Origin: Haemophilus parainfluenzae
GTDB taxonomy: Bacteria; Pseudomonadota; Gammaproteobacteria; Enterobacterales; Pasteurellaceae
DNA: 11,102 bases
Reading direction: 5' to 3'
Assembly: GCA_018381425.1 (NCBI GenBank)
Contig: JAGZRY010000036.1
Coordinates: forward strand, 1-11,102
Shown here in pieces: positions 1 through 8,700 of this stretch (position 1 is the first letter of the stretch; the number at the start of each line of letters is the position of its first letter). The notes beneath the pieces are model-generated. The model did not search any database. It was not told where the DNA came from and was given only the letters and a program-made list of their open reading frames with translations. A program made the translations under genes and the position numbers.

Positions 1-92
1 CCCTGTTGGACTTTCAAATTCAGGTTATCGTAAATCACACGCTCACCTCGTTTAAAGGTCAGGTTTTTGACTTCGATTAGATTTTTATTCAT
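1..92 (-). CDS. mlaF: MlaF (YrbF) phospholipid ABC transporter ATPase, N-terminal fragment
   Basis: Only the first 30 codons are in the window; the gene runs off the left edge. The start is the ATG at 92-90 and the visible peptide begins MNKNLIEVKNLTFKRGERVI, then YDNLNLKV. This is the typical first beta-strand region of an ABC ATPase ('V-KNLTF--G---I-DNL-L-V--G') just before Walker A, which lies outside the window. The wording matches, from memory, H. influenzae/E. coli MlaF, the cytoplasmic ATPase of the MlaFEDB complex, which moves phospholipids between inner and outer membranes to keep outer-membrane lipid asymmetry. It starts 72 bases after the lnt stop on the same strand. I see only a weak GAGA-type ribosome site in front of it. 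Another ABC ATPase is possible because so little is visible, but the specific N-terminus favours MlaF. Confidence 0.8.
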   Translation of the reverse strand, partial: MNKNLIEVKNLTFKRGERVIYDNLNLKVQQ

Positions 93-144
93 TAAAATCT
101 CATTGGTTTTATAAGAAGAAATTTATTTTTCTCTCACGTTAAAA

Positions 145-153
145 AAGTGCGGT
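145..153 (+). repeat. DNA uptake signal sequence (Hin-type USS)
   Basis: Exact AAGTGCGGT preceded by an A-run and followed by T-rich DNA, the usual extended form of the Haemophilus uptake signal. It is intergenic, in the 72-base gap between the lnt stop and the mlaF start, and has no opposite-strand partner nearby. Confidence 0.9.
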
Positions 154-164
154 CGTTTTGACTG

Positions 165-1697
165 CTATTTTTGTGAAAGGTTCAAGCGGCGTTTTAATAA
201 CGTCGTGAAGCCACGCAATAACACAAAAATCAATGACAACACATAAATAGGTAAATTACCTAATGCTGCATAAGGCGTTTTGCCTTCTGTTGGCACCATT
301 TTATGAGTCAGAGTTGTTTCCTCAAATTGAGGTGCTTGCGCTTCAATGTTACCTTTTGCATCAATAAACACTGAAATCCCTGTATTCGTTGCACGAATTA
401 ATGGTTTACCTAATTCGAGCGCGCGCATTCTAGCCATTTGTAAATGTTGCCAAGGGCCAATGCTATCACCAAACCATGCATCATTAGAAATCGTCAGCAA
501 ATAATCTGTTTCTTTTTTCAGATTTTCACGAAGTTGCTCACCAAAAATAATTTCATAACAAATAGCCGGTGCAAAAGCATGTTGTTTTGCCATAAAAGAT
601 GGCTGTACCGCATCGCCACTTTGGAACGCAGACATTGGCAAATTAAATACGGAATTAAGTGGACGCAACAAACTTTCTAACGGCACGTACTCACCAAATG
701 GTACGAGATGATGTTTGCTGTAACGATTTTTTGTCGTCAATTCATAAGGAAAATCAGGATTCCCAGCCGTCACAATCGAATTTAATAATTTACCGCTTTG
801 TTCATCACGATATACGGTACCAATCATCACTTCCGTGTTTTTCTCTTTTGCGACTTTATCTAAAGCTTCAAAAAATGGCGTAATCGCATTTTCAAGGGTA
901 GGCAATGCCGACTCGGGTAAAATAATCAAATCAGACTTGCCTAAATGCGCCAAAATTTGTTTTTGATAGATGTCTACCGTGGCATAAAGATATTCAGGAT
1001 CCCATTTTAAATTTTGCTCAATATTACCTTGTGCAAGCGTGACAGTTAGTCCTTTACCTTCTTTGGGTTGAACAAAATTCACCTTACCTGCATAAGCACT
1101 TAATCCACCCACAACCAATAATAGCAATACATTCACACTGACTAAATTCCATTGTTTTTTCGATAGTGAAAAAACAAGATTAAAAATGACCGCACTTGCC
1201 CAAACGGTAAAGAATGTCATCCCCGTGACACCAAAGATCGGCGCGATGCCGAAAAATGGACTATCGATTTGAGTATAACCAAATTGTAGCCATGGAAAAC
1301 CAGTAAACACCCATCCACGCAAGAATTCAGTCAATGTCCAAATCGCGGCAAAAATGACCGCACTTTGCACCTGAAAACGCTGCACGAAATAAGTGAAAAG
1401 CATTGGATAAAGTGCTAGGTAGGCCGAAAGTAAGCCCACCAAGAGATAGCTCACGCCAAGGGATGCTCCACCAAATTGATGAATGCTGACATTCAACCAA
1501 CTTACACCAAAACAGAAAAAGCCCATCGACCACAAAAAAGTGGCAAAAAGTGCGGTTGATTTTTTGGCATTTTTCGCCACAAAAAGCAATCCACCCAAGG
1601 ATACATAGGCGAATCCCCAATAATCAAACGGTGAAAAAGCAAATACGCCAATTACCCCAGAAATCAAGGCTATAAGATAAACGACTAATTTATTCAT
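165..1697 (-). CDS. lnt: Apolipoprotein N-acyltransferase
   Basis: Inner-membrane enzyme that transfers an acyl chain from phospholipid to the N-terminal cysteine of apolipoproteins, the last step of lipoprotein maturation. The 510-residue length is normal for the family. Residues about 1-205 hold several hydrophobic membrane segments; about 218-450 form the periplasmic nitrilase-like (carbon-nitrogen hydrolase) domain; a last membrane segment is at about 482-500 with a basic tail. The triad is visible: Glu262 in LPESA, Lys328 in RYSKHHLVPFGEYVP and Cys380 in AICYEIIF, corresponding to E. coli Glu267, Lys335 and Cys387. The ATG at 1697 gives a natural hydrophobic N-terminus, but no strong Shine-Dalgarno is visible. 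It follows corC after 74 bases that contain a terminator hairpin. Three uptake signals lie inside the gene. It appears intact. Confidence 0.96.
   Translation of the reverse strand: MNKLVVYLIALISGVIGVFAFSPFDYWGFAYVSLGGLLFVAKNAKKSTALFATFLWSMGFFCFGVSWLNVSIHQFGGASLGVSYLLVGLLSAYLALYPMLFTYFVQRFQVQSAVIFAAIWTLTEFLRGWVFTGFPWLQFGYTQIDSPFFGIAPIFGVTGMTFFTVWASAVIFNLVFSLSKKQWNLVSVNVLLLLVVGGLSAYAGKVNFVQPKEGKGLTVTLAQGNIEQNLKWDPEYLYATVDIYQKQILAHLGKSDLIILPESALPTLENAITPFFEALDKVAKEKNTEVMIGTVYRDEQSGKLLNSIVTAGNPDFPYELTTKNRYSKHHLVPFGEYVPLESLLRPLNSVFNLPMSAFQSGDAVQPSFMAKQHAFAPAICYEIIFGEQLRENLKKETDYLLTISNDAWFGDSIGPWQHLQMARMRALELGKPLIRATNTGISVFIDAKGNIEAQAPQFEETTLTHKMVPTEGKTPYAALGNLPIYVLSLIFVLLRGFTTLLKRRLNLSQK
1189..1197 (-). 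repeat. DNA uptake signal sequence inside lnt
   Basis: Exact AAGTGCGGT read on the minus strand, followed by an ATTTTTAA-type AT tract. It lies in the lnt coding sequence, where it encodes the SAV of the membrane-segment peptide ASAVIFN (residues about 167-173). Confidence 0.9.
1357..1365 (-). repeat. DNA uptake signal sequence inside lnt
   Basis: Exact AAGTGCGGT on the minus strand followed by CATTTTTG. It encodes the SAV of QSAVIFA (lnt residues about 111-117), the same reading frame and nearly the same peptide as the copy at 1189. Confidence 0.9.
1548..1556 (+). repeat. DNA uptake signal sequence inside lnt
   Basis: Exact AAGTGCGGT on the plus strand, antisense to lnt, with flanking A- and T-rich tracts. 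On the coding strand it reads ACCGCACTT and encodes Thr-Ala-Leu in KKSTALF (residues about 45-51). Confidence 0.9.
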
Positions 1698-1711
1698 TTT
1701 ATCAATACTAC

Positions 1712-1745
1712 AAAAAAATATTCCCCCTCTTTAGCAAAGAGGGGG
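1712..1745 (-). terminator. Rho-independent terminator between corC and lnt
   Basis: CCCCCTCTTT (1723-1732) and AAAGAGGGGG (1736-1745) form a perfect 10-base-pair, GC-rich stem with a three-base loop. On the minus strand the stem is followed by AATA and then seven T (1718-1712). The plus-strand side has no T-tract, so it acts on transcription leaving corC. It lies 26 bases after the corC stop and 14 bases before the lnt start. Confidence 0.88.
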
Positions 1746-1771
1746 CTAAGAATACGATCAAACTAAATAAC

Positions 1772-2668
1772 TTACTCAGCTTGTTCTTCCACACCTTCCA
1801 TATCCGATAAATGTTCATCCTGCACGGTTACGCGTACCTGAATCAAACGGCGGCTATCGGCAGAGGTCACTTTAAATTGAATATTTTCTAAGGTAATTTC
1901 TTCACCGCGCTTAGGCAAATACCCAAAGGCTTGCATGATTAAACCACCAATGGTATCCACTTCTTCATCATCGAAATGCGTATTAAATTGCGCATTAAAA
2001 TCATCAATATCCGTTAATGCACGTACAGCGTAAGTATGACGAGAAAGCTGACGAATATCCGCGACATCTTCCTCATCAAATTCGTCTTCAATATCACCAA
2101 CAATTTGTTCGAGAATGTCTTCGATGGTCACCAAACCAGATACCGCACCAAACTCATCCACCACAATCGCCATATGGAAACGCTCAGAACGAAAATCTTT
2201 TAACATACGATCGACACGTTTACTTTCTGGCACAATCACGACTGGACGTAACAACTTGGAAAGTTCGAACTCTTCTGCATCTTCACGTAAAAACTTAAGC
2301 AAGTCTTTTGCGTGCAAAATACCTTCAATATTATCGCGGTCATCCGTATCTGCAATCACAGGAAAACGAGAGTGGGCAGATTCAATAATGGTATTCAAAC
2401 AAGCATCAAGATCTTGATTCGATTCAATAAATACAATTTGCGAGCGAGGAATCATGATATCGCGTACACGAAGCTCAGCGATTTCCATTACTCCTTCAAT
2501 CATTTCACGAGTGTTTTGATCGATTAAATCGTTTTGTTCTGAATCGCGAATCACCTCCACGAGTTCTTCACGATTTTTCAGCTCACCTTGGAAAAAGCGG
2601 CCAATAAGTGATTGGAAAAAAGACTTTTTAGTTGTTTCAGTTTGATTACTCGAATGTTCTTCGTTCAT
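1772..2668 (-). CDS. corC: CorC/YbeX family CBS-domain protein
   Basis: Cytoplasmic protein of the CorC/YbeX family, named for a role in Mg2+/Co2+ efflux and since linked to magnesium homeostasis and ribosome-related phenotypes in E. coli. At 298 residues it is close to E. coli CorC (about 292) and, like it, has no N-terminal DUF21 membrane domain. Residues about 68-130 form the first CBS domain, starting [10 protein letters not shown] and including [10 protein letters not shown]. Residues about 142-200 form the second, with [20 protein letters not shown] and [20 protein letters not shown]. Residues about 206-284 form the CorC/HlyC transporter-associated domain ([28 protein letters not shown]). 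The ATG at 2668 fits the family N-terminus, although no clear Shine-Dalgarno precedes it. It lies upstream of lnt as in enteric bacteria, but a terminator separates the two here. It is intact. Confidence 0.95.
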   Translation of the reverse strand: MNEEHSSNQTETTKKSFFQSLIGRFFQGELKNREELVEVIRDSEQNDLIDQNTREMIEGVMEIAELRVRDIMIPRSQIVFIESNQDLDACLNTIIESAHSRFPVIADTDDRDNIEGILHAKDLLKFLREDAEEFELSKLLRPVVIVPESKRVDRMLKDFRSERFHMAIVVDEFGAVSGLVTIEDILEQIVGDIEDEFDEEDVADIRQLSRHTYAVRALTDIDDFNAQFNTHFDDEEVDTIGGLIMQAFGYLPKRGEEITLENIQFKVTSADSRRLIQVRVTVQDEHLSDMEGVEEQAE

Positions 2669-2704
2669 AAAATTAAATGTGTTACTGTCGGATTGACTGC
2701 GTAA

Positions 2705-2733
2705 AAAGTAGCATATTTTGACAAAAATCGCAA
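2705..2733 (-). promoter_or_regulatory. Candidate sigma-70 promoter for corC
   Basis: On the minus strand, TTGCGA (2733-2728), a 17-base spacer and TACTTT (2710-2705) preceded by TGC, an extended -10 form, lie about 40 bases before the corC ATG. The individual hexamers are weak matches. The position is plausible because the only other space upstream is the tpsA terminator, so corC probably needs its own promoter. Confidence 0.35.
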
Positions 2734-2759
2734 AAAACTTAAGCTAAATAGCTGAAAAT

Positions 2760-2799
2760 AAAGTGCGGTTAAAAACTTCATTATTTTTAACCGCACTTT
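2760..2799. terminator. Paired uptake-signal hairpin terminator after tpsA
   Basis: AAAGTGCGGTTAAAAA (2760-2775) and its perfect complement (2784-2799) form a 16-base-pair stem with an eight-base loop. Each arm holds one exact uptake signal, at 2761-2769 (+) and 2790-2798 (-). Closely spaced inverted uptake signals are known in Haemophilus to double as intergenic terminators. It lies 24 bases after the tpsA stop. T-tracts on both sides are short (TTTT), so termination strength is moderate and could act in either direction. Confidence 0.8.
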
Positions 2800-2823
2800 T
2801 ATTATATAAATATTTCTAGATGC

Positions 2824-5637
2824 TTAACGTTTTTTCCACGCCCCAAACGTAAACTCTCTAGTTCGTCCGTGTAAGAGAAGCACTTTTGCCGAGGCCCCCA
2901 CTCCGACATTTGGTACAACTGCAGCCTTTGCTTCAGCTCCGTGATACAGCTCAGAGGTTTTATCTGATTTATATTCTCTACCTACATAACCACTACCATT
3001 AAGTTTAGCGAAAGGCACGCTGATCTCTACTTCAGCTTTTGAACCAAAAGTGGCATTTTTGTCATCTGGTTTCTTACCTATCGATTTTTCTGCCTTGAAC
3101 AAGTCCGCTGTAGCAGTAACACCACCTTTATCTACCTCAGCAGCTAAAGAACGAAGTCCTCCACTAAGTTTTACTCCAACGCCTGGTCCTACCCCACCTT
3201 CACCTTGTAGCTTAACCCCTCTATTACTTATAGTAATTATTGCTTTTCCTTCTGCATAAGCACCTGCCCCTAGAGCACCGCCCACCTCACCTTTGAATCC
3301 CATACCTATTGGATATTTATAGTTTTTCCATCCCATATAATTCGAAGTATCAATCTGGTTTCTTAGCTTAGTACATTCTGGGGTATTGATACCTTTATCA
3401 CATGCAGCATACAACTCTCGTGTATTTTTAAGTGATACTTGATCTATTTCATCAGACACTCTTAGAGAACATAAAGTCGGATTTTTCGATTTTGTACAGG
3501 CTTTCATTTTAGCTCTAAAATATTCCCTCTGCCCTTTTTTGAGGTGATTATTTTCTACTGCATTCTTCGCAACAATACTCCCAATCTCTCCATTTTTAGA
3601 AGCTGTATCAGAATCAGCACCTCTTGCTTTTGAAGTAGTTTGTGCAACAACTTGACCAATAAAGCCTGTTATTCCTACAACTATTTCCTTCTCTTTATTC
3701 GATAACTCACTTGGATCCATCTCCTTATCTATCGTTTTAATTTTATCTACGATAGCATTCATTTTGTCTTTCAAGGAAGGTTTAGAGTCATCACTCGCTA
3801 CTTCATTAATAATCTGAGTGAGTCTGCCCACCACTGGCGCTGAAAGTTCTGCCACACCGGCAGCTAAAGCCCCAGACGTACCACTACCACCAAGAGCATT
3901 AGCTTCCACTGCCCCCCAAAGAGCATGAGCGACTGTATTAGCAACAAGATTTACTTTGCCGGTTTCTTTGTCTGTTGTCTGTTCTTTAATTAAAACATTT
4001 GCAAAAGGTGAGGCTGCAGTAACCACGACACCTTGAACGGATTGACCACTTAATGCCGCAACGATCGCTGAAGACAATGCATCAGCTGTACGACGATGTG
4101 AGCCACCTACTTCCCATTTGGCAGCTTCCATTCGTGCAATATCGAGTTGTTGTGAAATAGCTTTTACTCCTTCCTTGTCTTGTCTCTCTTCGAGTACTTT
4201 TTTCTCTTCCTCTAAGCGAGCCACTTCGGCCAATAACGGAACTTTTTGGTTTGCAATATAAGTATTGACTGCACTTTTAATGTTTCCCACCGCAGATGAA
4301 ATTTGGCGTTGTTCGCTTAAGATTTGATTAACATCTTTTGGCGTATCAACTTGACCATTAGCTTGATTAATATCCGTATTGATGCCCAAAGCCTGCGCAG
4401 TAGTTTGCATCGGTGCAGTGTCTTTATTTAAGGTAATCTTGCCTTCAGTTAAGGTTGCTCGCGTTACCGAATCGTCAGAGTTCGATTCTTTCATTGGTAA
4501 CCCACCACTCACATTAGGCGTATTCACATTTGAACCTTTTCCATCCACACTTGCACTAAATGACATACTCGAAGCATCACTGTGACTTTCATTTTGAATA
4601 TCTTCAAAAGTCAGCTTATTGGTTGATAATTCACTATTTTCAGGGTTCGTACTGATAATCGCTGCTCCTTTTAAGTGAACATTCTTCGCATTAACATGAT
4701 ATCCGCCTTCTTCAACAAATAATCCGGCTTGCTCTTTCACTTGTTTATAGCTTGATTCCCCTTTTTCAGAATTACCATAACCACTTGCATTCCAGTTAGT
4801 TCCGATACCAATTTCAGCCTCAATACCACCACCGCCTGATTTTGTCTCAAATTTGTTTTCATCTTGCACACTCGCAATATTGAGATTTCCACCTACGTTA
4901 GCGTTGATTGTTTTAGCTTTGGCTGTCGTACCCGTTAAGGTGGTATCACCTTGAGTATTGATATTCAAGGTTTCAGTATTAAGATGGCTATTTGTATAGT
5001 TCACCCCTTCTACATTAGTTTTACTGCTCGAACCACCTACACGCGCATAAATACCAATACCGGTTTGAGCACCAATTGTTGCCGCCATCCCAACTTCAAC
5101 ACCTGCACTTTGTAAACGGGCATGTTGATCTACCGTGCTCTTACCTGGGTCAATCGTTAGATTATTGGCATTAAAGGTGACACTACTGTCTTTTAAGCAG
5201 TTACCTTTTTCATCGACAGACGTGATATCTGCATGGGTGATATTAATATTCCCTAACTGCGGATTACCTTGTGCATTTGTGCTGCCATCACCACGTGCAG
5301 TAAACTCAATCTCTTTCGCATTAAATAGGTTGCCTTGGCTGGTGTACTGATAGCTGTCTTCTTTCTTACGGCTATGAGCCACCCCAGTACCAGATTCCAC
5401 GCGAAGTAAATAAGATGCGCCTCCTTGCCCTTGGAATGCAGAGGCTAAGTTATAAGCTTGTGCTGCAACACTCATGATATTTGCTGCTTGCACACGATCT
5501 GAGGCTTTTTTATTTTTTACAGTGCTTTCAATAGTATTGATTAAATCAATAATTGGTGATTTCACACGAGTAAATTGACCAAATTTCAGATCGCTTTCAC
5601 TTTGTTTATATTTATCAGTATTAAAAGCTGAATCCAC
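2824..5637 (-). CDS. 3' part of broken CdiA/FhaB-like TpsA: FHA-2, VENN pre-toxin and C-terminal module
   Basis: This frame carries the downstream third of the TpsA protein. The 937 residues given start at a GTG with no ribosome site, but homologous sequence reads back to about 5762 (HEKAQLASLGDQVEVYAG...) and the frame is open to 5781, so this is a severed part, not an independent gene. Residues about 30-100 are a helical insert. About 110-345 are FHA-2/haemagglutinin repeats (NLTIDPGKS, GGNLNIAS). About 440-505 are helical with a coiled coil rich in Glu and Lys (LLAEVARLEEEKKVLEER). About 506-697 form the pre-toxin domain ending in VENN (694-697; bases 3547-3558). Residues 698-768 hold four cysteines (714, 723, 746, 755), including an AACDKGINTPEC segment like CdiA entry domains. 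Residues 769-937 are a glycine-rich module I do not recognise, with no nuclease motif visible. No immunity gene follows. Confidence 0.85.
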   Translation of the reverse strand: MDSAFNTDKYKQSESDLKFGQFTRVKSPIIDLINTIESTVKNKKASDRVQAANIMSVAAQAYNLASAFQGQGGASYLLRVESGTGVAHSRKKEDSYQYTSQGNLFNAKEIEFTARGDGSTNAQGNPQLGNINITHADITSVDEKGNCLKDSSVTFNANNLTIDPGKSTVDQHARLQSAGVEVGMAATIGAQTGIGIYARVGGSSSKTNVEGVNYTNSHLNTETLNINTQGDTTLTGTTAKAKTINANVGGNLNIASVQDENKFETKSGGGGIEAEIGIGTNWNASGYGNSEKGESSYKQVKEQAGLFVEEGGYHVNAKNVHLKGAAIISTNPENSELSTNKLTFEDIQNESHSDASSMSFSASVDGKGSNVNTPNVSGGLPMKESNSDDSVTRATLTEGKITLNKDTAPMQTTAQALGINTDINQANGQVDTPKDVNQILSEQRQISSAVGNIKSAVNTYIANQKVPLLAEVARLEEEKKVLEERQDKEGVKAISQQLDIARMEAAKWEVGGSHRRTADALSSAIVAALSGQSVQGVVVTAASPFANVLIKEQTTDKETGKVNLVANTVAHALWGAVEANALGGSGTSGALAAGVAELSAPVVGRLTQIINEVASDDSKPSLKDKMNAIVDKIKTIDKEMDPSELSNKEKEIVVGITGFIGQVVAQTTSKARGADSDTASKNGEIGSIVAKNAVENNHLKKGQREYFRAKMKACTKSKNPTLCSLRVSDEIDQVSLKNTRELYAACDKGINTPECTKLRNQIDTSNYMGWKNYKYPIGMGFKGEVGGALGAGAYAEGKAIITISNRGVKLQGEGGVGPGVGVKLSGGLRSLAAEVDKGGVTATADLFKAEKSIGKKPDDKNATFGSKAEVEISVPFAKLNGSGYVGREYKSDKTSELYHGAEAKAAVVPNVGVGASAKVLLLHGRTREFTFGAWKKR

Positions 5638-5744
5638 AATAATATTTTGTGCATTAATGGAAGCTTTATCTTTTGATAAAATTTCTGCCGATGTTTGACG
5701 ATAATCTTTACCAGCATATACTTCTACCTGATCACCTAAACTCG

Positions 5745-8700
5745 CTAATTGCGCTTTTTCATGGTGAGTAAACCATCTTGGTTAAAACGAGTACGGTTAT
5801 AACCATAGAAACGCTCAGAATCTGAAATAACAGCTTCACCTATTGCGTGGCCTTTGCGTTGCTGAGTTGTCTCTTGTGTGGTAACAGCTGTATCTAAAAT
5901 CACATTACCACCTGCAGATAATTGGTTTTTACCCTCGGACACAATTTTGGCACCTTTAGCATGAATATCACCTTTTTGTGCCACAATTTGGTTATTACCG
6001 CCTACAGAAATCGTCGTTGATACTTCTTGTGTTTGAGTTGCATCGCCATTTTCACGTTGAGTATGTACACCAAAAAGGTATTTATTCGCATCACCTAAAC
6101 TAAATCCTTTATCTGAGGTATTGGTCTGCTGAGTATAAGTGTTCTCAGCCGTTCCTAACTCAATATTATTTGAGGCTAGGAATGTTGCACCTTTCTCTGC
6201 TGCAATTTGTGTACCTTGTGTGCGAATATCGCCTTCAGACGCTACCACATTAAGTTGTCCGCCAGCATTAACTGCGGTCACTTTTGCTGTTGTTTCTATC
6301 GTGGTTTTATCTGATTTACTGCGTTTGTGTTCCAAATACGGTACGATACCACGGCTCATTAATTCCACTGCATCTGCGCCAGCTTCTGCAATAGAGTTAA
6401 TTTTCCCTACAACGGTTTCTGTACCACCTTGTTTTTGGCGTTGTTTATATTGATCTACGGCTTTCACAGTTGGATCATAAACCATGCTTAAACCAAAACC
6501 GCTTGTTTTACTCGATTGATGTACTTCGGTATGATGCACTTCTTTTGCTGCTTCAAGATTGACTTGTTTTGCACGTAGATCAGATTGTTCCTGACTGTTT
6601 AAATCAGAACCTCGCACAGTCAAGACATTTTCAGCGGCTAAAGTTGTAGTACCACCTGTTAATTGGCTACCTGCTGCTTCTAAGTTTATGGATTTGGTGT
6701 CTAGATTAGACTTGCTTTTCTCATAACCAATTTTTGCCACGCCACCTTTAAAGCTTGTAGCTAAACCAGAACGTTTTTTCTCATAATGTTCTTCAACGTA
6801 AGCGTTATTTTCAGCCTCTTTCACATTAATGTTCTTCGCTTGCACCAATAATCCATCTTGTGCATTAATCGAAGAGCCTTTAACTGTCGCATTTGCATCT
6901 TGTGAATAAACAATAACATCCTTACCATTTACTTCACTGCCTTTGCTTAGATCATAATCATGATGACGACGCATTTCTTCGGTTTCTTTTGTTAAGAAAC
7001 CTTTCGATGTTTGTTTATTTCGGCGATCTAAATGCTCAATATCTCGCCCTTCTTCGAGCTTCACTTCACCTTGTGAAGCAATAATAGTTCTCCCTTCTTC
7101 ACTATTAACCTTAGCTTGACGAAGTGTCGTTTCTTCTTGTCCGACTAAACGAGTACCTTCTTTGCCCTCAATAACAGAGCTCACTTCACCTTCTTTATCT
7201 AAGTGATAATGATGGTTATTGCTAAAGTCATAGTGTTCTTTACTGCTTTGCTTCTCAGTGGTTACCAAAAGCTTACCTTTGGCATTTACATCAACCGTAC
7301 CTGCCGATTTCACATTTGCTGCTTTTATTGTGATATCACCACCACTTTGAATGGATAACTCACCACCTTTGCCTGTTACCTTCAATTCACTTTGGCGATC
7401 GACTTGTTTATTACCCGTTTCTGTTCGACCTAATTGGCTTTGTGTTTCTGTTGTGGTGGCACCAAGCTCTACGGATTTTCCACCATAAAGTGACAAGCTA
7501 TCTGCAGCCACAATCTTGCCACCAAGGTTCACTAATTTTTGCTTAGCATTAAGGTTAACATTATTAGCAAAAACCAGACCTTTATTCTCTAAATTTTGAC
7601 CATGTAGGTTCACTAGGTTCGACGCAAGCACCGTCCCTTCATTGGTCATATTGGTTACCGAACCCACAATGCTGTCCCCCGAAATCACAGAGCCCGTTGG
7701 GGTAACTCGAGTACGATTAGTCGCTAAGTAAATTTTTGGCGTTAATACATTGAGTTTTTTACCACTTGGTAAAATGATTTCTTGGTTTACCATCCACACT
7801 AAGTCAGTGGTCAACTCCGCCATTTGTTCTTTGGTTAAGCCAACACCTGGCACTAAATTAAATTGTTTAGCATAACGTATACCATTGTTCATCAAACCTT
7901 GGTATTGCTCTAAATCATTTTGGTAACCTTCAAGATAACGACGTCCAGTTAACTGATTGATTTGCTCATTCACTAAACGTAACTCATAAAAACCATCCCC
8001 AAAACGTTTCAGCATATTATTTGGATCATAGCGTAGAGCATTGAACATATAATCCGAACTTAACCATTTTTGCTTATTCGCAAAACGTGGGTCGGTTTCA
8101 ATCACATAGCCTTTTGGTGCATTAGGATTCACATTATAAAGAGAAGATTTATCCAGCGATTGTGTCAGACGATTTAACACCACATCCCCCACATCACCTT
8201 TATTAGCCACGCCATTATTAGCAAATTCAGGGGACACATTTTCTTTATAAGCAAATACCCCTAAATCTTTCACACTTTCATTTTGTTTGTAATAAATACT
8301 GGTATCACTTTTAGTGGTATCGTAATGATCTATACATCCTACGAACTTAATTTTTTTAGCACACGCTCGCCCTTTATAAAACGCAGTTACACGACCTGCA
8401 TCCGTTACAATAGTACGACCTTTCAACTCTTTCTGATCTAATTGTCCATCCGCAATTTGAATCACCCCACCAGCAATCACCTTACTGTCTTGGTTATCCA
8501 CATGTGCATCATTAAAATCAATACCACCCCCACTTAAAATCTTCCCTTCCTGGTATTTTGGTTTAAGTACCATGGTTTCATTCACTGTGCGGGTATAATC
8601 ATATTGATGCCAGTTATCACTTTCGATTTTGCCGTCTGGTGAAAAAATGTGATAAAGATTTTTTACTTTTTTGTTCAAACCACCACGGCTACTCTTATCA

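Noticed and set aside
444..883. Plus-strand open frames opposite lnt
   Set aside because: They lie antisense to a well-supported gene with a conserved catalytic triad and give low-complexity, unfamiliar peptides without ribosome sites.
2824..3760. Foreign base composition of the pre-toxin/C-terminal region
   Set aside because: Hand counts of sample lines gave roughly 32-40% GC, overlapping values elsewhere in tpsA, so composition alone does not show transfer.
2824..5637. Reading the downstream frame as an independent gene starting at GTG 5637
   Set aside because: No ribosome site or signal peptide is present at the GTG, and homologous haemagglutinin-type sequence continues upstream of it to the frameshift.
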